From positions 3,226,501 to 3,290,500 of the forward strand of contig OX359200.1 in NCBI GenBank assembly GCA_947172415.1: a stretch of 64,000 nucleotides of DNA, given 5' to 3'. Shown piece after piece: positions 1 through 13,400 of this stretch. The notes under the pieces are model-generated. The model saw nothing but the letters and a program-made list of their open reading frames with translations. It was not told the DNA's origin and made no database searches. How positions within the stretch are numbered: position 1 is the stretch's first letter; the number at the start of each line of letters is the position of its first letter. The translations under genes and the position numbers were made by a program. This stretch comes from Chondrosia reniformis. Lineage: Eukaryota > Porifera > Demospongiae > Chondrillida > Chondrillidae.

Positions 1-1157
1 AGCTTCTGGTACTTTTGGAACTTCTCTTGCCATCTTCCATTAATATTACTGTCAGTAGGAACTGACATCTCAATAATGAATATGGACTTACATAGCCGAT
101 CCTCAACCACTAAGTCTGGCCTTCTTTCTGGCATTTCATCATCTGTAGGGATACTAGGATCCCACAAGATTTTGACAGACCTATTCTCATAGACTGGTTT
201 TGCTTCTAGTTTGTACCAGGGCTCTTCCTGCTTGAATCCATATTCTTTCAACAGTCTCCACAACACTATCAGTATTGCCCGGTCATGTCTCTCTTTGTAG
301 AGAGAAAATCCCTTGGGCTCACACATGTTTAGTATGTGTTTGACCGTTTCCATAGCCTTGCCACATTCTCTGCACATTAGGAGGCTAGAATTCTTCAGAA
401 TCCTATTTTGGTACCACCTAGTGTGCAGCACATCATCTTGGGCTGCGAGAATCAGAGCCTCAGTTTGAGGTCTGAGTCTCCCCTCAGAAAGCCACACATA
501 AGACTCCCTATTTGTGACTTGTCTGTGGTATGAGCCCTGGTGAGACTTTTCGGCTAGGTTACTTTTTAACCTTTCAGTCTGAGCCTCCCGGAGCTCACGT
601 GCCACTCTCCTCCATTCTCTTACACTATTTTGTGAGGGATCTGTCTTCAGCCACATTTCCGGTTCTAGTTCTATTCCGTGGCTTCCCAGTATCAATCTGG
701 CTTCTTTCAAGACAGTCCTCCTCTGCTTTGAGCACTCCAGCCACTTTTGGTGTTTAACCACAATAGCTGTGAGTGGATCATTGGCAGTATGGAGGTATCT
801 TGCCAGATTCACAACAGCCCTGTCGTGATCCAAAGGAAAACTACAGAGCCCTCTACCACCTTGAGAGCGAGGCAAGTTCACTCTCTCAATGGCAGAGTTA
901 TAGTGATGACACTGGTACTTTCTCATGATCTTTCTCACCATTCGGTCCAGCTTTGGAAGCTCACTTTGAGTCCACTTCAAAACTGGGTAAGAGTATCTCA
1001 ATAGAGAGGCACACAACATGTTCGAGGCTTCTGCAGCATTCTTACCATTGAGGTGAGAGCCCCACACTTTGTGGAGTCTCCTCCTCAATTCGTTGATCAA
1101 GCAAGCTTTGACCTTGCTGTCATCTACCTCAAACAGTTGTTCTAGCCCTAGGTACTT
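1..1157 (-). pseudogene. LINE copy A, RT thumb, zinc knuckle and restriction-like endonuclease (cut by window edge)
   Basis: This continues the LINE frame after the TAG at 1158 and stays open to the window edge. It starts with KYLGLEQLFEV, then an INELRRRLHKVWG region typical of the segment after the RT palm. A zinc knuckle CRECGKAMETVKHILNMC (C-x2-C-x7-H-x4-C) lies near 330-390. A restriction-like endonuclease core follows, with the RPDLVVEDR and IIEMSVPTDSNI motifs near 30-120; these hold the RPD aspartate and the downstream catalytic residues. In R2-type LINEs this endonuclease nicks the target at specific sequences. The last part of the domain and the 3' UTR are outside the window. Copies B, C and D show how it continues. 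Confidence 0.85.
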
Positions 1158-2741
1158 CTAAGTAGTGCCTTTTTCAAGGCTCCTTATGGATTCTTCACTG
1201 CGTTCAGGGTTGTCTGGGCCAGCCAGAACTTTCCCCTTTTGCATGTGAGCTGTTCCACACTTTCTCACTCCAAATCTCATGCCAATGGCATTTGAGGTTT
1301 TCTCCACACATTCCATGGCTTCCCTGAGTTTATCAGGCCCTCCAGCATATATCTTAAGGTCATCCATGTACAACAAGTGTGACATGGTGTTCCTTTCCCC
1401 ATCATGCCAGAGGGTATATCCCTTGGTTCTGTTAAGAACTTGGGATATGGGAGCTATGGCCAGACAAAAGAGGAGTGGGGATAAGGAGTCTCCTTGGAAG
1501 AGTCCCCTGTTATATTTAACAGGGGTGCTCCTAACCACCTTCCCCGCAGTCCTCAACTCAAGCACAGTAGCCCAGTGTTTGGGGAAGAGCTCTATAGACC
1601 TCCTGATCCAACCTGGGCACTTGATGGTTTTTAGCACCTTCATCACCCACTTGTGAGGGACTCTGTCATATGCCTTCTCATAATCGATCCATGCCACACT
1701 AAGTGGCTTACCCATAATTTTGGCATCTAGACCGATTGATTGATCCAGCAGTAGACAATCCACACAGCCCCACCTCCCTTTCCTCATGGCCCTTTGGGCC
1801 ATAGGCAAAAGATCATTAGTGTAGGTGTAAGTGAGTAGTTCTGACGCAATGTATGCTGTGACAGCCTTGTACATTGTGTTGAGACACGCAATAGGTCGGT
1901 AGTTGGCCGCACTTTTCGGGTCACCCTTTTTGGGGATGAGTAGAGTGCGACCCCTTGTAAGCCAGTCTGGGACTGACAGATCTCCGCTCACCACCCTCCA
2001 TAGTACATCTGCCAAGGCAGACTGTGCAGAGGGGAGTGCTTTCCACCAAAAAGTGTGGATGCCATCCGGCCCAGGGGCAGACCAGCTTTTTGCCTTTTTC
2101 AAGGCCTTCCTCAGTTTGGTCTCATCAATGCTATCGGGACCTTCAGAGGAGGTTCTACCGACCCTCTTTTTGGTTTCCTTTAGCCATTCTTTCACCCCTG
2201 GGTCGTCTTTGTTGACCTTACCAACAGTACCTACAATCTTTGTCCAAAAGTCCCTTACTACCTCAATTGAGGGGGCTTCATTGGAGGTTGGAACATTGCC
2301 ATTCATCCGGAACTTCCTTTGGGTATTCCAAAGGTGGTTTTGTTCCTGGAATTTCCTGCGTTCAGCCGATCTTCGCTCTTGTAGGGTCCAGACCCTGAGT
2401 TTCCCCAGTGTCTGTTCCCGAGCTCTGATCAGCACCTTCAGGTTTAATGAATGGAACTCCCTCCTAAGCTTTCTTCGGAGTACTTTCTGGCGTTTGGTCA
2501 TAGGATTATTATTCTGTTGACGCACTATTTCCACATCCAACCAGGCAGGCAGTCTTCTAAACCTAAGGCCTTTGGCCTTCCTGTCACTTATGTGACCTTC
2601 CTGTCTCTTACTTCCCTTCTGATTGTCCGATTTCCTTCCCTGGTTGCATGGCTGTGATTCGTTGGTTGTTTTTCCCCTCACAGCCATAGCAACAGAGTAG
2701 ACCAGGCAGTTCAGGTGCCAGGCCGACCTAGGGCCTTCCTG
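1158..2741 (-). pseudogene. LINE copy A, reverse transcriptase core
   Basis: This stretch follows the TAG at 2742 in the same frame and runs to a second TAG at 1158-1160. The first internal Met is at 2687, giving 509 residues from there. Numbered from that Met, RT landmarks are SAPGPDGI near residue 203, LIPKKGDP near 250, the motif A aspartate in WIDYEKAYD at 335, QGDSLSP at 398-404, and the catalytic YMDD at 440-443. The first 130 residues are very basic and may bind RNA. The enzyme would copy element RNA at a nicked chromosomal target (target-primed reverse transcription). All catalytic residues seen are intact. The terminating TAG replaces a Tyr codon found in copy C and is shared with copy B. 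Confidence 0.85.
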
Positions 2742-3863
2742 CTACTCTTTCTCCACCCAATCATTGGCCTCCTGGAGCAGTGCCGTATCAACATGGTTGA
2801 ACCGCACCCCCCCACAGGGTTTTCTACTAGAGAAATCTCCAGGTTTCTTTCGGAGACAGGCATCTTTTGCTTTGCCTAAAAGTTGCATCAGATGATCATT
2901 GCCACTTGTCCTGGGACTGGGATGATCATGTGCAGGAGTTTCAACAGGGACTGCAGGCAGCTCACCATTTTGTTCAGTCCCAGCCTGAACTTGGTGAAGC
3001 TCCCCCTGTCCCTGGGCCCCCACACCTTCCTCCACAGTCCCAGTTAGGGTGGCTACACCACAAGAGTTAGGATCCACAAGGTTTAGTCTCGAGAGACCTT
3101 GACCTCTTCGGATTCTACTAAGTCTTGTAGTTAGTGCTACCTTTGTGGTTTTATGGTCTGGCATTGCAGCATTCCAAGCCTGGTACAACCGCTCGGCATA
3201 CCCCTTTTCCATGGGCTTACTTTCTCGGTAGAGCTCCATGAGGATATTATCCCTCTGAAGGTTCCAGATCACCCCTTGGATCCTTCTCCTTCTAGAGGCA
3301 CCTTGCGGTGCATCATTAACCAAATCTAAATCTCGGCTACCCGTTACTTGCAGTACTCCGTCTCCTACCAAGCTCCTTTTGGCTTGGAAGGCAAGGGTTC
3401 GACCAGTCTGAGGCAAATGTGGGTATTTGCTCAGCCATTCCTGCTCTAAACGCTTTTGATAGCCACCTCTTTTGGGTTCAGATCCCTCAAAGCAATCAAT
3501 TAGTCCCCTAACCATTTCCTCGGTCCATAGGGCTGGTTGGCCCGTCACAGGGACCGAAGAAGGGTTATTCCATTCAGGTACATCTACCTGTGAGGCACCA
3601 GTGGAATTACCTATTCTGGTTGACCCAGGGTTTTCTTCACCACTGGTGCACCTAGGCCACAGCCTGTCTTGAAAATTGTCATTCTCATGGCGCAACGTAA
3701 CCCAGTGAAACTGCCAGACGGGGGTTAGCCCATACTGGCAGGGAGGCTGATTTAGCCACAGGATGCCACATGAAGGGCTAAGCACCCTGCTCCGTCGGGG
3801 GGTTGAACTGGACAATACCCATCCTCTTGTCAGCTCGGAACCACAGCCTCCAATTCCCACGAC
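2742..3863 (-). pseudogene. LINE copy A, N-terminal Myb-like DNA-binding region
   Basis: This open stretch covers the N-terminal part of the LINE protein and ends at a TAG codon (2742-2744) where copy C has TGG. Two related segments look like Myb/SANT-type helix-turn-helix repeats. The first starts near WTEEMVRGLIDCFEGSEPK and the second near QRDNILMELYRESKP. Each has a GY..RL pattern followed by W....P and a T...L..R ending. In R2-type elements, N-terminal Myb and zinc-finger domains contact the DNA target, so a target-binding role is inferred. No convincing ATG marks the start: the frame runs open through the ribozyme region into the satellite, so initiation is unknown. R2 elements are thought to use non-standard initiation. 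The downstream RT region is in the same frame. Confidence 0.7.
3742..3863 (-). ncRNA. Candidate HDV-like self-cleaving ribozyme at LINE 5' end (copy A)
   Basis: The first 122 nt of the element, read on the minus strand, follow the HDV double-pseudoknot order. P1 is GTCGTGG (3863-3857) with CCCCGAC (3800-3794), 7 bp with one T/C mismatch. J1/2 is GAATT. P2 is GGAGGCTG (3851-3844) with CAGCCTCC (3749-3742), a perfect 8 bp. P3 is GGTT (3842-3839) with AACC (3804-3801). P4 is GCAGGGTGC with GCATCCTGT, 9 bp with two wobbles. J4/2 is GGCTAAAT (3757-3750), the place where HDV-type ribozymes carry the catalytic C. A CC at the start of L3 and GG after P1' could form P1.1. R2-type LINEs are known to release their 5' end with HDV-like ribozymes, and the predicted cleavage site is exactly the element/satellite junction. 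Activity is inferred. Confidence 0.72.
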
Positions 3864-6708
3864 ACACAACTAGTAAATACAACTAGTATATACGACTAAT
3901 ACATACAACTAGTACATCCAATTAGTACATACAACTAGTACTTACAACTAGTACATACAACTAGAACTACAACTAGTGCATAGAACTAGTACATATAACG
4001 AGCACATATAACTAGTACATACAATAATTATATTTAAACAGTGCATACACATATAACTAGTTCATATAAATTGTACATAAACTAGAACTACTACTAGTAC
4101 AAACAACTAGTACATACAATTAGTACTCCAACTTGGACATAAAACAAGTACATATAATTAGTACAAATAACAAGTACATACACCTAGACTACATACAACT
4201 AGAAACCAGTACAAACAACTACTACATACAACTAGTAACTGGTACATACTACTAGTACATACAACTAGTACATTAAACTAGTACATATAACTAGCATATA
4301 CAAGTATTACATATAACTACGTACCACTAATACATAAAACTAGTACATACAACTAGTAAATACAGATGGTTACTAGTACATACACCTAGTACATACAACT
4401 AGTACATACAACTAATACATACAATTAGTACACAAAACTTGTCTATACAACTAATACATATAGCTAGTACATACAACTAGTACATATAACTAATACATCA
4501 ACTACTTACTAGTATGTACAACTAGTACATACAACAAGTACATACATCAAGTTACTGGTACATACACTTAGTACATAAAAGTAGTACTTACAATTAGTAA
4601 CTAAAACTAGTAAATAAAACTGGTACGTACAACAATTTCACATAATTAGTACATATACCTACATACAACTAGTACATACAACTAATTCATACAACTAGTA
4701 CCTACAACTAGAACATATAACTAGTACATTCAACTAGTTACTAGTACATACCACTAGAACATGCAACTAGAACATAGAACTAGTACATAGAACTAGTACA
4801 TAGAACAAGTATATACAACGGGAAAGTACGACTAGTACATACAACTAGTACGTACATCTAGTTACTAGTACATGCAACTATTACATGCAACTAGTACATA
4901 CAACTAATAACTACAACTACTAAATATAATAAGTACATACAACCATTGCACACATCTAGTACATACAATTAGAACATATATCTACATACAACTAGTACAT
5001 ACAACTAGTGCATACAATTAGTACATAAAGATTACTAGTACATTCAACTAGTCCCTACAACTTTTACATACAATTAGTAACTACAACTAGTGAATATAAC
5101 TAGTATATACAACTAGTAAATATAACTACATACAACTAGTACATACAACAAGTATATACAGGGTGTAAATACAGATTGTTACTAGAACATTCAACTAGTA
5201 CATAAAACTACTACATACAAATAGCACATATAACTACTACATACAACTAGGTACAAGTACATACAACTAGTAAACCCAACTAGTATATATATACAACTAG
5301 TACATTCAATTAGGACGTACCACTAGTTCTATAACTAGTACAAAGAACTAGTACATACAACAATTACATACAAATGGTTACTACTACAATCCTCAACAAT
5401 GTACAACTACCATATAGAATGAGTTACTAGTACATACAACTTGTCCATAAAAATAGTAAATAAAACTAGTGACTGGTACATTCAAATACTACATTGAACT
5501 AATACATACAACTAGTTACTAGTACATTCAACTAATACATACAACTAGTACATATAACTAGAATCTACTACTAGTACATACAACTAGTACATACAACTAC
5601 GACATACAGATAGTTACTAATAAAAACAACTAATATACACAATTGGTACAACTAGTAACTACAACTATGACAAATAACTAGTACATACAACAATTACACA
5701 CAATTGGTACATACAATTAGTATATACAATTAGTATCTATTACATAAAACTTGTACATATAACTAGTACATACATCTAGTTACTAGTACATGTAACTAGT
5801 ACATACAAGTAGTACAAACAAGTAATAACTACAACTAGTAGAAATAAATAGTGCATACAACAAATAAACACAACTAGTATATACAAGTGGTACATACAAC
5901 TAGTACATACAACTAATCACTACAACTGGTAAATACAACTAGTGCATACAACTAGTACATATAACTAGTACATTCAACTAGTTACTAGTACGTACATGCA
6001 ACGAGAACATATAACTAGTACATAGAACTAGTACATAGAACAAGAATATACAACTAGAACAAACAACTAGTACATACAACTAGTACATTCAACTAGTACA
6101 TACAACTAATAACTGAAACTAGTAAATATAATAACTACATACTACCATTAGAAACATCTAGTACATACAAGTAGTACATATATCTGCATACATCTAGTAC
6201 ATACAACTAGTACATACAAATAATACATACAGATAGTAACTAGTAGATACAACTAGTACATACAACTAGTATATCTAACTAGTACATACAACTAGTTACT
6301 AGCACACACAACTAGTACATAGAACTAGTCCCTACAACTAGTATATAAAACTAGTAACTACAACTAGTCAATATTACTAGTATATACACCTAGTACATAT
6401 AACTCCGTAGAACTAGTACATACAACTAGTATATATAAGTAGTAAATTCAGATTGTTACTAGTACATTCAACTAGTACATAAAACTGCTATATACAAATA
6501 GTACATATAAATACTACATACAACTAGTTACTAGTTCATACAACTAGAACAAACAACTTGCCCATACAACTAGTACTTAAAAGTAGTATATACAACTAGT
6601 TACAAGTACTTTTACATAAAACTATTATAAACAACTAGTATATACAACTTGTACATATAACTATATACAACTAGTACATACAGTTAGTACATACAACGAA
6701 TGCATATA
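3864..6708. repeat. Degenerate 13-bp satellite, consensus ACTAGTACATACA
   Basis: Tandem AT-rich short units, mostly ACTAGTACATACA with 10-14 bp length variants and frequent point changes. Each consensus unit carries the palindrome ACTAGT. Interspersed markers such as ATACAGATTGTTACTAG occur irregularly, for example near 5170 and 6450. No coding potential is visible, because the 13-bp period shifts frame and supplies frequent stop codons on both strands. Confidence 0.95.
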
Positions 6709-7442
6709 CAGTGGAACCTGAGTAAGAGGTCACCTTATTAAAGTGGTCACCTCCCTTTTCCGGTCGCCAACGTATACTCCCGAAAAATCCGCTATATTGA
6801 AGTATACATCAAGACCTTGTTAATGCGGTCACCTGCATAATGCGTAAAGTGGTCACCTTTCCGTGGCCCCGAAGGGATTTCTCTACTCTGTAATGTGGCC
6901 ATACAGATTTGAAAGTAAGTAAATGACAACAATTTATCGATAAAATATTCTAAAGAGTCTCCTTCATTCCTTCAGTGACTCTTGCAGCTTTCTTATAAAG
7001 TTCTGATTTAACGAAATTTCGGTTGAAACGAAAAGTTTTGAAAAAACGGTATAAAACAACATAAAACCTTCGGTTTTAGGAGCGAATCTTGGAAAAATTC
7101 GTTTATACCGAATTAAGCTTTCCTGGTCTGGTGTTTTGATCCTGGACGTGTTAAGTTTTTGTGAATGAAGTGTATACGCATAGCGGGTACGAACATTATA
7201 ATGAATTCGATGTTATTTTGACGGTCAAGTAATAACTAATACCTTAACACCTTAAGTATACAGTATTTTTCGTTCTAGCCGCTGAAGTTGATTTTAAGAT
7301 GCTTGCCCAAAAACGTATCTTTGTATAACAATCATGTGTTTTGTCAATGAATATTAATGAGAACCTTGTTAATACAGCCACCTGTGTATTACAGCCAGCA
7401 AGTTTGTCTCTCTAGGGTGACCGCATTAGGCCGGCTCCACTG
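6709..7442. mobile_element. TA-flanked MITE, copy 1 (Tc1/mariner-pogo type ends)
   Basis: A 734-bp non-satellite island is flanked by TA on both sides (6707-6708 and 7443-7444). The left end CAGTGGAACCTGAG is an inverted repeat of the right end (CTCCACTG, preceded by GGTGACCGCATTAGG), giving an imperfect terminal repeat of about 27 bp. GGTCACC-like motifs recur inside both ends. There is no transposase frame. TA duplications and CAGTGGAACC-type ends fit non-autonomous Tc1/mariner/pogo relatives. A second copy lies at 50177-50923. Confidence 0.82.
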
Positions 7443-10400
7443 TAACTAGTACATACAACTACTACACACAACTAGTACTTACAACTAAGTATTATAAGTA
7501 TTACATAGAACTAGTTCATATAACCAGTACATATAACTTGCACATACACCTAGTGCGTAAAGCTAGTACATAAAAGTAGTTAATACAGATTGTTATTAGT
7601 AGTACATAGAACTAGTACATATAACCAGTTCTTATAACTTGCATATACCACTAGTACATACAACTAGAACATACAACTAGTACTTACAACTAAGTATTAT
7701 AAGTATTACATAGAACTAGTTCATATAACCAGTACATATAACTTGCACATACACCTAGTGCGTAAAGCTAGTACATAAAAGTAGTTAATACAGATTGTTA
7801 TTAGTAGTACATAGAACTAGTACATATAACCAGTTCTTATAACTTGCATATACCACTAGTACATACAACTAGAACATACAACTAGTTACTAGTACATACA
7901 ACTAATACACACAACTTGTAAAATAACTAGTACATACAACCATTAAACACAACTAGTACATACAGGTAGTACATATATCTAATTACAATTAATACACACA
8001 ACTAGTGCATACATTTAGTACATACAGTTAGTTAATAGTACATACAACTAGTACATAGAACTAGTACATACAACTAGTACATGCAAATAGTACATCTAAC
8101 TAGTACATATAACTAGTACAAAAGGTAGTAACTACAACTAGTAAATATAACTTGCATATACTACTAGTACATATAACTACCTATAACAAGTAAATACAAT
8201 TAGTACCTTCAGGTAGTAATTACAGATTGTAACTAGTACATACAACTAGTTCATACACCTAGTACATACAACTAGTACATATAAATAGTACATTCAACTA
8301 GTTACTAGTACATACAACTAGTACATGCAACTAGAAGCTACAACTAGTACATAGAATAAGTGCATAGAAATAGTATGTACAACTAGTCAATACAAGTAGT
8401 ACGCACAACTAGTACATACATATAGTTACTAGTACATTCAACTAGTATATCTAAATGGTACATACCACTAGAACATACAACTACTATATCAAACTAGTGC
8501 ACACAACTAGTTACTAGTACATACAACTAGTATATCTAACTGGTATATACAACTAGTAAATACAAGTAGTACATACAACTAGTACATACTTCTAGTTACT
8601 GGTCCATGCAACTAATACATACAACTAAGAGATACAACTAGTATATCTAACTGGTACATACAACTAGTACATACAACTATTCCATTCAACTACTGCACAT
8701 AACTAGTACATACAGCTAGTTCAATAAGTAGTACATGGAACTAGCACATATTACCAGTACATATAAGTTACACATACAACTTGTACATTCAAATAGTACA
8801 TACAAGTAGTAAATAAAGATTGTTACTAGTAGTAGATAAAAATTGTATATCTAACCAGTACATATAACTAGATACTAGTACATACAACGAGCACATAAGA
8901 CTAGTTCTTATAACTAGTATATAGAGCTTGTACATAAAACTAGTACATAGAACTAGAACATACTAGTAGTACATGCAAATACTCACTAGTACATACAACT
9001 ATAACATACAACTAGTACCTACAACTAGTACATAAAACAAGTACATGCAAAAATTACACACAACTAGTACATAAAATTAGTAACCACAACTATATAGTAA
9101 ATATAACTAGTACATACAAAAATAACACACACCTGGTACATACCAATAGTACATGAAACTACATACAACTACAACTTATGACTAGTACATACAATTAGTA
9201 CATACAGCTAGTACATCAAATTAGTACATAGAATTAGCACATACAACTAGTACATACAATTAGTAAACACAGCTTATTACTGGTACATACACTTAGTATA
9301 TACAATTAGTACATACAACTAGTACTTATAACTAGTACATGCAACTATTAAATAGAGATTGATACTAGTACACACAATTAGTGCTTACAACAAGTACAGA
9401 CAGCTAGTAAATACAGATTGTTACTTGTACATACAAGTAGTACATACAACTAGTACATACAGCTAGTACATCCAACTAGCATATATAACTAGTACATAAA
9501 ACTACTAATTAGAACACATATACAACTAGTAAATACAATTAGTACATAAAACAAGTACATATAGCAATTATATACAACTAGTACATACAACTAGTACATA
9601 TATGTATTTACTTGTACATACAAATAGTACTTACAACTAAAACATACCACTATTAACAACGGCTAGAAAATATAACTAATATATACACAAATTTCACACA
9701 ACTAGTACATACATGTAGTACATATAACTCCATACAACTAGTTCAAACAACTAGTACATACAACTAGTACACACAGCTAGCATATACAACTAGTAACTAT
9801 TTGGTACAAACAACTAGTTAATACAACTAGTACATATAACTAGAACATACAACAAATACTCACAAATAGTACATACAAATAGTACATACAACTCGTACAT
9901 ACAACTGGTAAATACAGATTGTTACTACTACTTACTAGTACATAAAACAAGTCCATACAATTAGTACATACAACTAATCCATTCAGCTAGTACATACAAT
10001 TACTATATATAACTAGTACATACAACTACTAAATACAATTAGTATATACAATTAGTTCATACATCTAGTACATACAACTAGTACATTAACTAGTGCATAC
10101 AACTACTTAATAGAACACAAATACAACAAGTACATACAACTAGTACAAATATTCAACTTGTTCATGCAACAAGTACATACATCTAGTTTCTAGTACCAAC
10201 AACTAGTAAATACAACTAGTACATAAAACTTTTAACTGTAACTAGTAAATATAACTATTACATACATAAAATCCACTTAACTAGTACATACATGTAGAAG
10301 GTACAACTACATACAACTAGTTCAAACAACTAGTACATACAACTAGTACATATAACTAGTACATACAGCTAGTACTTACAACTAGTACATATAACTATAT

Positions 10401-13400
10401 AGCAGATAAAACAATTATACACAACTAGTATTCAAATAGTCCATAGAGCTAGTACTTGCAAATAGTAAATTAAGATTGTTACAGTTCATACACCTAGTAT
10501 ATACAACTAGTACACACAACTAGTACATATAATTAGTACATGCAACTAATTACTAGTACATGCAACTACTACATACTATGAGTAAATACAACTAGTTCAT
10601 ACATCTAGTACATACAACTAGTACATACAAAATTACACACAATTTGTACATATGAGTTGTACATATAACTACATACAACTAGTTGAAACAACTACTACTT
10701 ACGACTAGAACATACAACTAGTACATACAGCTACTTCATAAATTTAGTACATAGAACTAGTACATAAAACTAGTACATGCAACTACTTACTAGTACATAC
10801 AACTAGTATATACAATTAGTACATACAACTAGTACATATAACTAGTACATACAACAATTACACACAACTAGGACATACACCTAGTACATATGACTAGATA
10901 CAACCAGTACATATAATTAGTAAATACAGGTTGTTACAAGGACATACACCTAGTACATACAACTAGTACATACAACTAGTTCATAAAACTAGTACTTGCA
11001 ACTACTAAAACAGATTGATACTATCACACACAATTAGTACATACAACTAATACAAAGAGCTAGTAAATACAGATTGTTACTAGTACTTACACTTAGTAAA
11101 TATAACTAGTACCTGCAACTACTTACTAGTACATACAACTGGTACATACAATTAGTACATACAACTATTATACATAACTAGTTCATACAACATTTACACA
11201 AAACTTGTAAATAAAACTAGTATATGTAACTTCATACAACTAGTACATACAACTAGTAAATACAGATTGTTACAAGTACTTACACTAAGTAAATATAACT
11301 AGAACCTGCAACTACTTACTAGCACATACACCTAGTACATGCAACTAGTACATACAACTAGTATATATAACTAGTGCAAGCAACTAGTAAATACAGCTTG
11401 TAACTAATACATACAACTAGTTACTTCTACATAGAACTAGTTACTTCTACATACAACTAGTACATACAACTAGTACATATAACTAGTATATGCAACTACT
11501 TACTAGTACATACAACTAGTATATGCAATAAGTATATAGAACTAGTACTTATAACTAGAAAAAACAGCAATTACACTCAACTAGTAGATACAAATATTAC
11601 ATATAACTACATACAACTAGTACATACAACTAAAAATACAGATTGTTACTAATACATACACCTAGTACATACAACTAGTACATACAACTAGTACCTATAA
11701 CTAGTACATGCAACTACAACTAGTAAATACAGATTGTTACTAGTACATACAATTAGTACACACAACTAGTACATACAGCTAATACTATCATCTAGTACCT
11801 ATAACTAGTACATGCAACTACAACTAGTAAATACAGATTGTTACTAGTACATATAATTAGTACACACAACTAGTACATACAGCTAATACTATCATCTAGT
11901 ACATATAACTAGTACATACAACTACCAACTAGAACATATATACAACTAGTCCATACAACTAGTACATACAACAAGTACATATAACTAGTATATAAAACGG
12001 GTACACACAATTAGTTCATACAACTAGTTCATACAACTAGTACATGCAACTGGTACAAAAAACTACCACATATATCTAGTTACTAGTACATACAACTATT
12101 TACTATATACAACTAGTATATACAACTAGTGCATACACAAATTTTACACAACTACATACATGTGGTACATATAACTACATACAACCAGTTCAAACAACTA
12201 GTACATACAACTAGTACATACAACTAGTACATACATCTAGTTACTAGTACATACAACTAGTACATACAACTAAGTACATCAAATTAGTAACTAAAACTAG
12301 TAAATATAAATAGTACATACAAACATTACACACCACTTGTACATATATACAGGTAGTACATATGACTACATTCAACTGGTTCAAACAACTACTACTTACG
12401 AATAGTCCTTACAACTAGTAAATACAGCTATTACATAAAATTAGTATATTGAACTAGTACATAGAAGTAGTACATGCAACAACTTTCTAGTACATACAAC
12501 TAGTACATACAATTAGCACATACAACTAATACATACATTAGTAAATACAGATTTTTACTAGTACATACACTTAGTACATCTAACTAGTACATACAATTAG
12601 TAAATACAGATTATCACTAGTACAAACAACTAGTACATATAACTAGTACATGTAACTACTTACTAGAACAGACAACTAGTACATACAATTAGTAACTACA
12701 ACTAGTAAATATAAATAGTACATACAAAAATTACACACAACTAGTACATACCAGTAGTACATATGACTACATTCAACTAGTTCAAACAACTACTACTTAC
12801 GACTAGTACATACAACTAGTAAATACAGCTATTACATAAACTTTGTACATAGAACTAGTACATACAATTAGCACATACAACTAGTACATATAACTAGTGC
12901 ACATAACAATTACACACACCCAGTACATACAACTAATACATATAACTACATACAACTAGTACATACAATTAGGAAAAACAGATTGTTACTAGTACATACA
13001 ACTAGTAACTATAACTAGTACATGTAACTACTAAATACAGATTGATACTAGTACATACAATTAGTACATACAATCAGTACATACAATTAGTACATACTAC
13101 TATTATATATATCTAGGTCATACAACAATTACACACAACTAGTACATACAATTAGTAAATACAGATTGTTACTTGTACATAAACCTTATAAATACAACTA
13201 GTATATACAACTAGTACATACACAAATTTCACACAACAAGTACATACAAGTAGTACATATAACTACATTCAACCAGTTCAAACAACTAGTATATACAACT
13301 AGTACATACATCGAGTTACTAGTACATACAACTAGTACATACATATAGTTACTAGTACATACAACTAGTACATACAACTAGTACATACAATTAGTAACTA

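Larger units (their letters stand above)
1..3863 (-). mobile_element. R2-like LINE, copy A (5' end intact, 3' end beyond the window)
   Basis: This is a non-LTR retrotransposon read on the minus strand, so its 5' end is at 3863. The deduced order is: HDV-like ribozyme, Myb-like domains, reverse transcriptase with a YMDD motif, CCHC zinc knuckle, and restriction-like endonuclease with an RPD motif. That single-ORF architecture belongs to the R2/R4/NeSL group of LINEs. The frame is continuous from about 3869 to base 1, apart from two in-frame TAG codons at 2742-2744 and 1158-1160, so this is the best preserved of four copies here. It keeps the canonical QGDSLSP motif, whereas copies B and C have QGGSLSP. 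The right junction passes directly into satellite at 3864. The last part, by comparison with copy C about 500 bp, lies outside the window. Confidence 0.9.

Noticed and set aside
530..1004. Plus-strand open frames across the LINE (also repeated at 26678-27152 and 41168-41641)
   Set aside because: They are antisense shadows of the LINE protein on the minus strand and follow its codon structure; no independent domain is recognisable.
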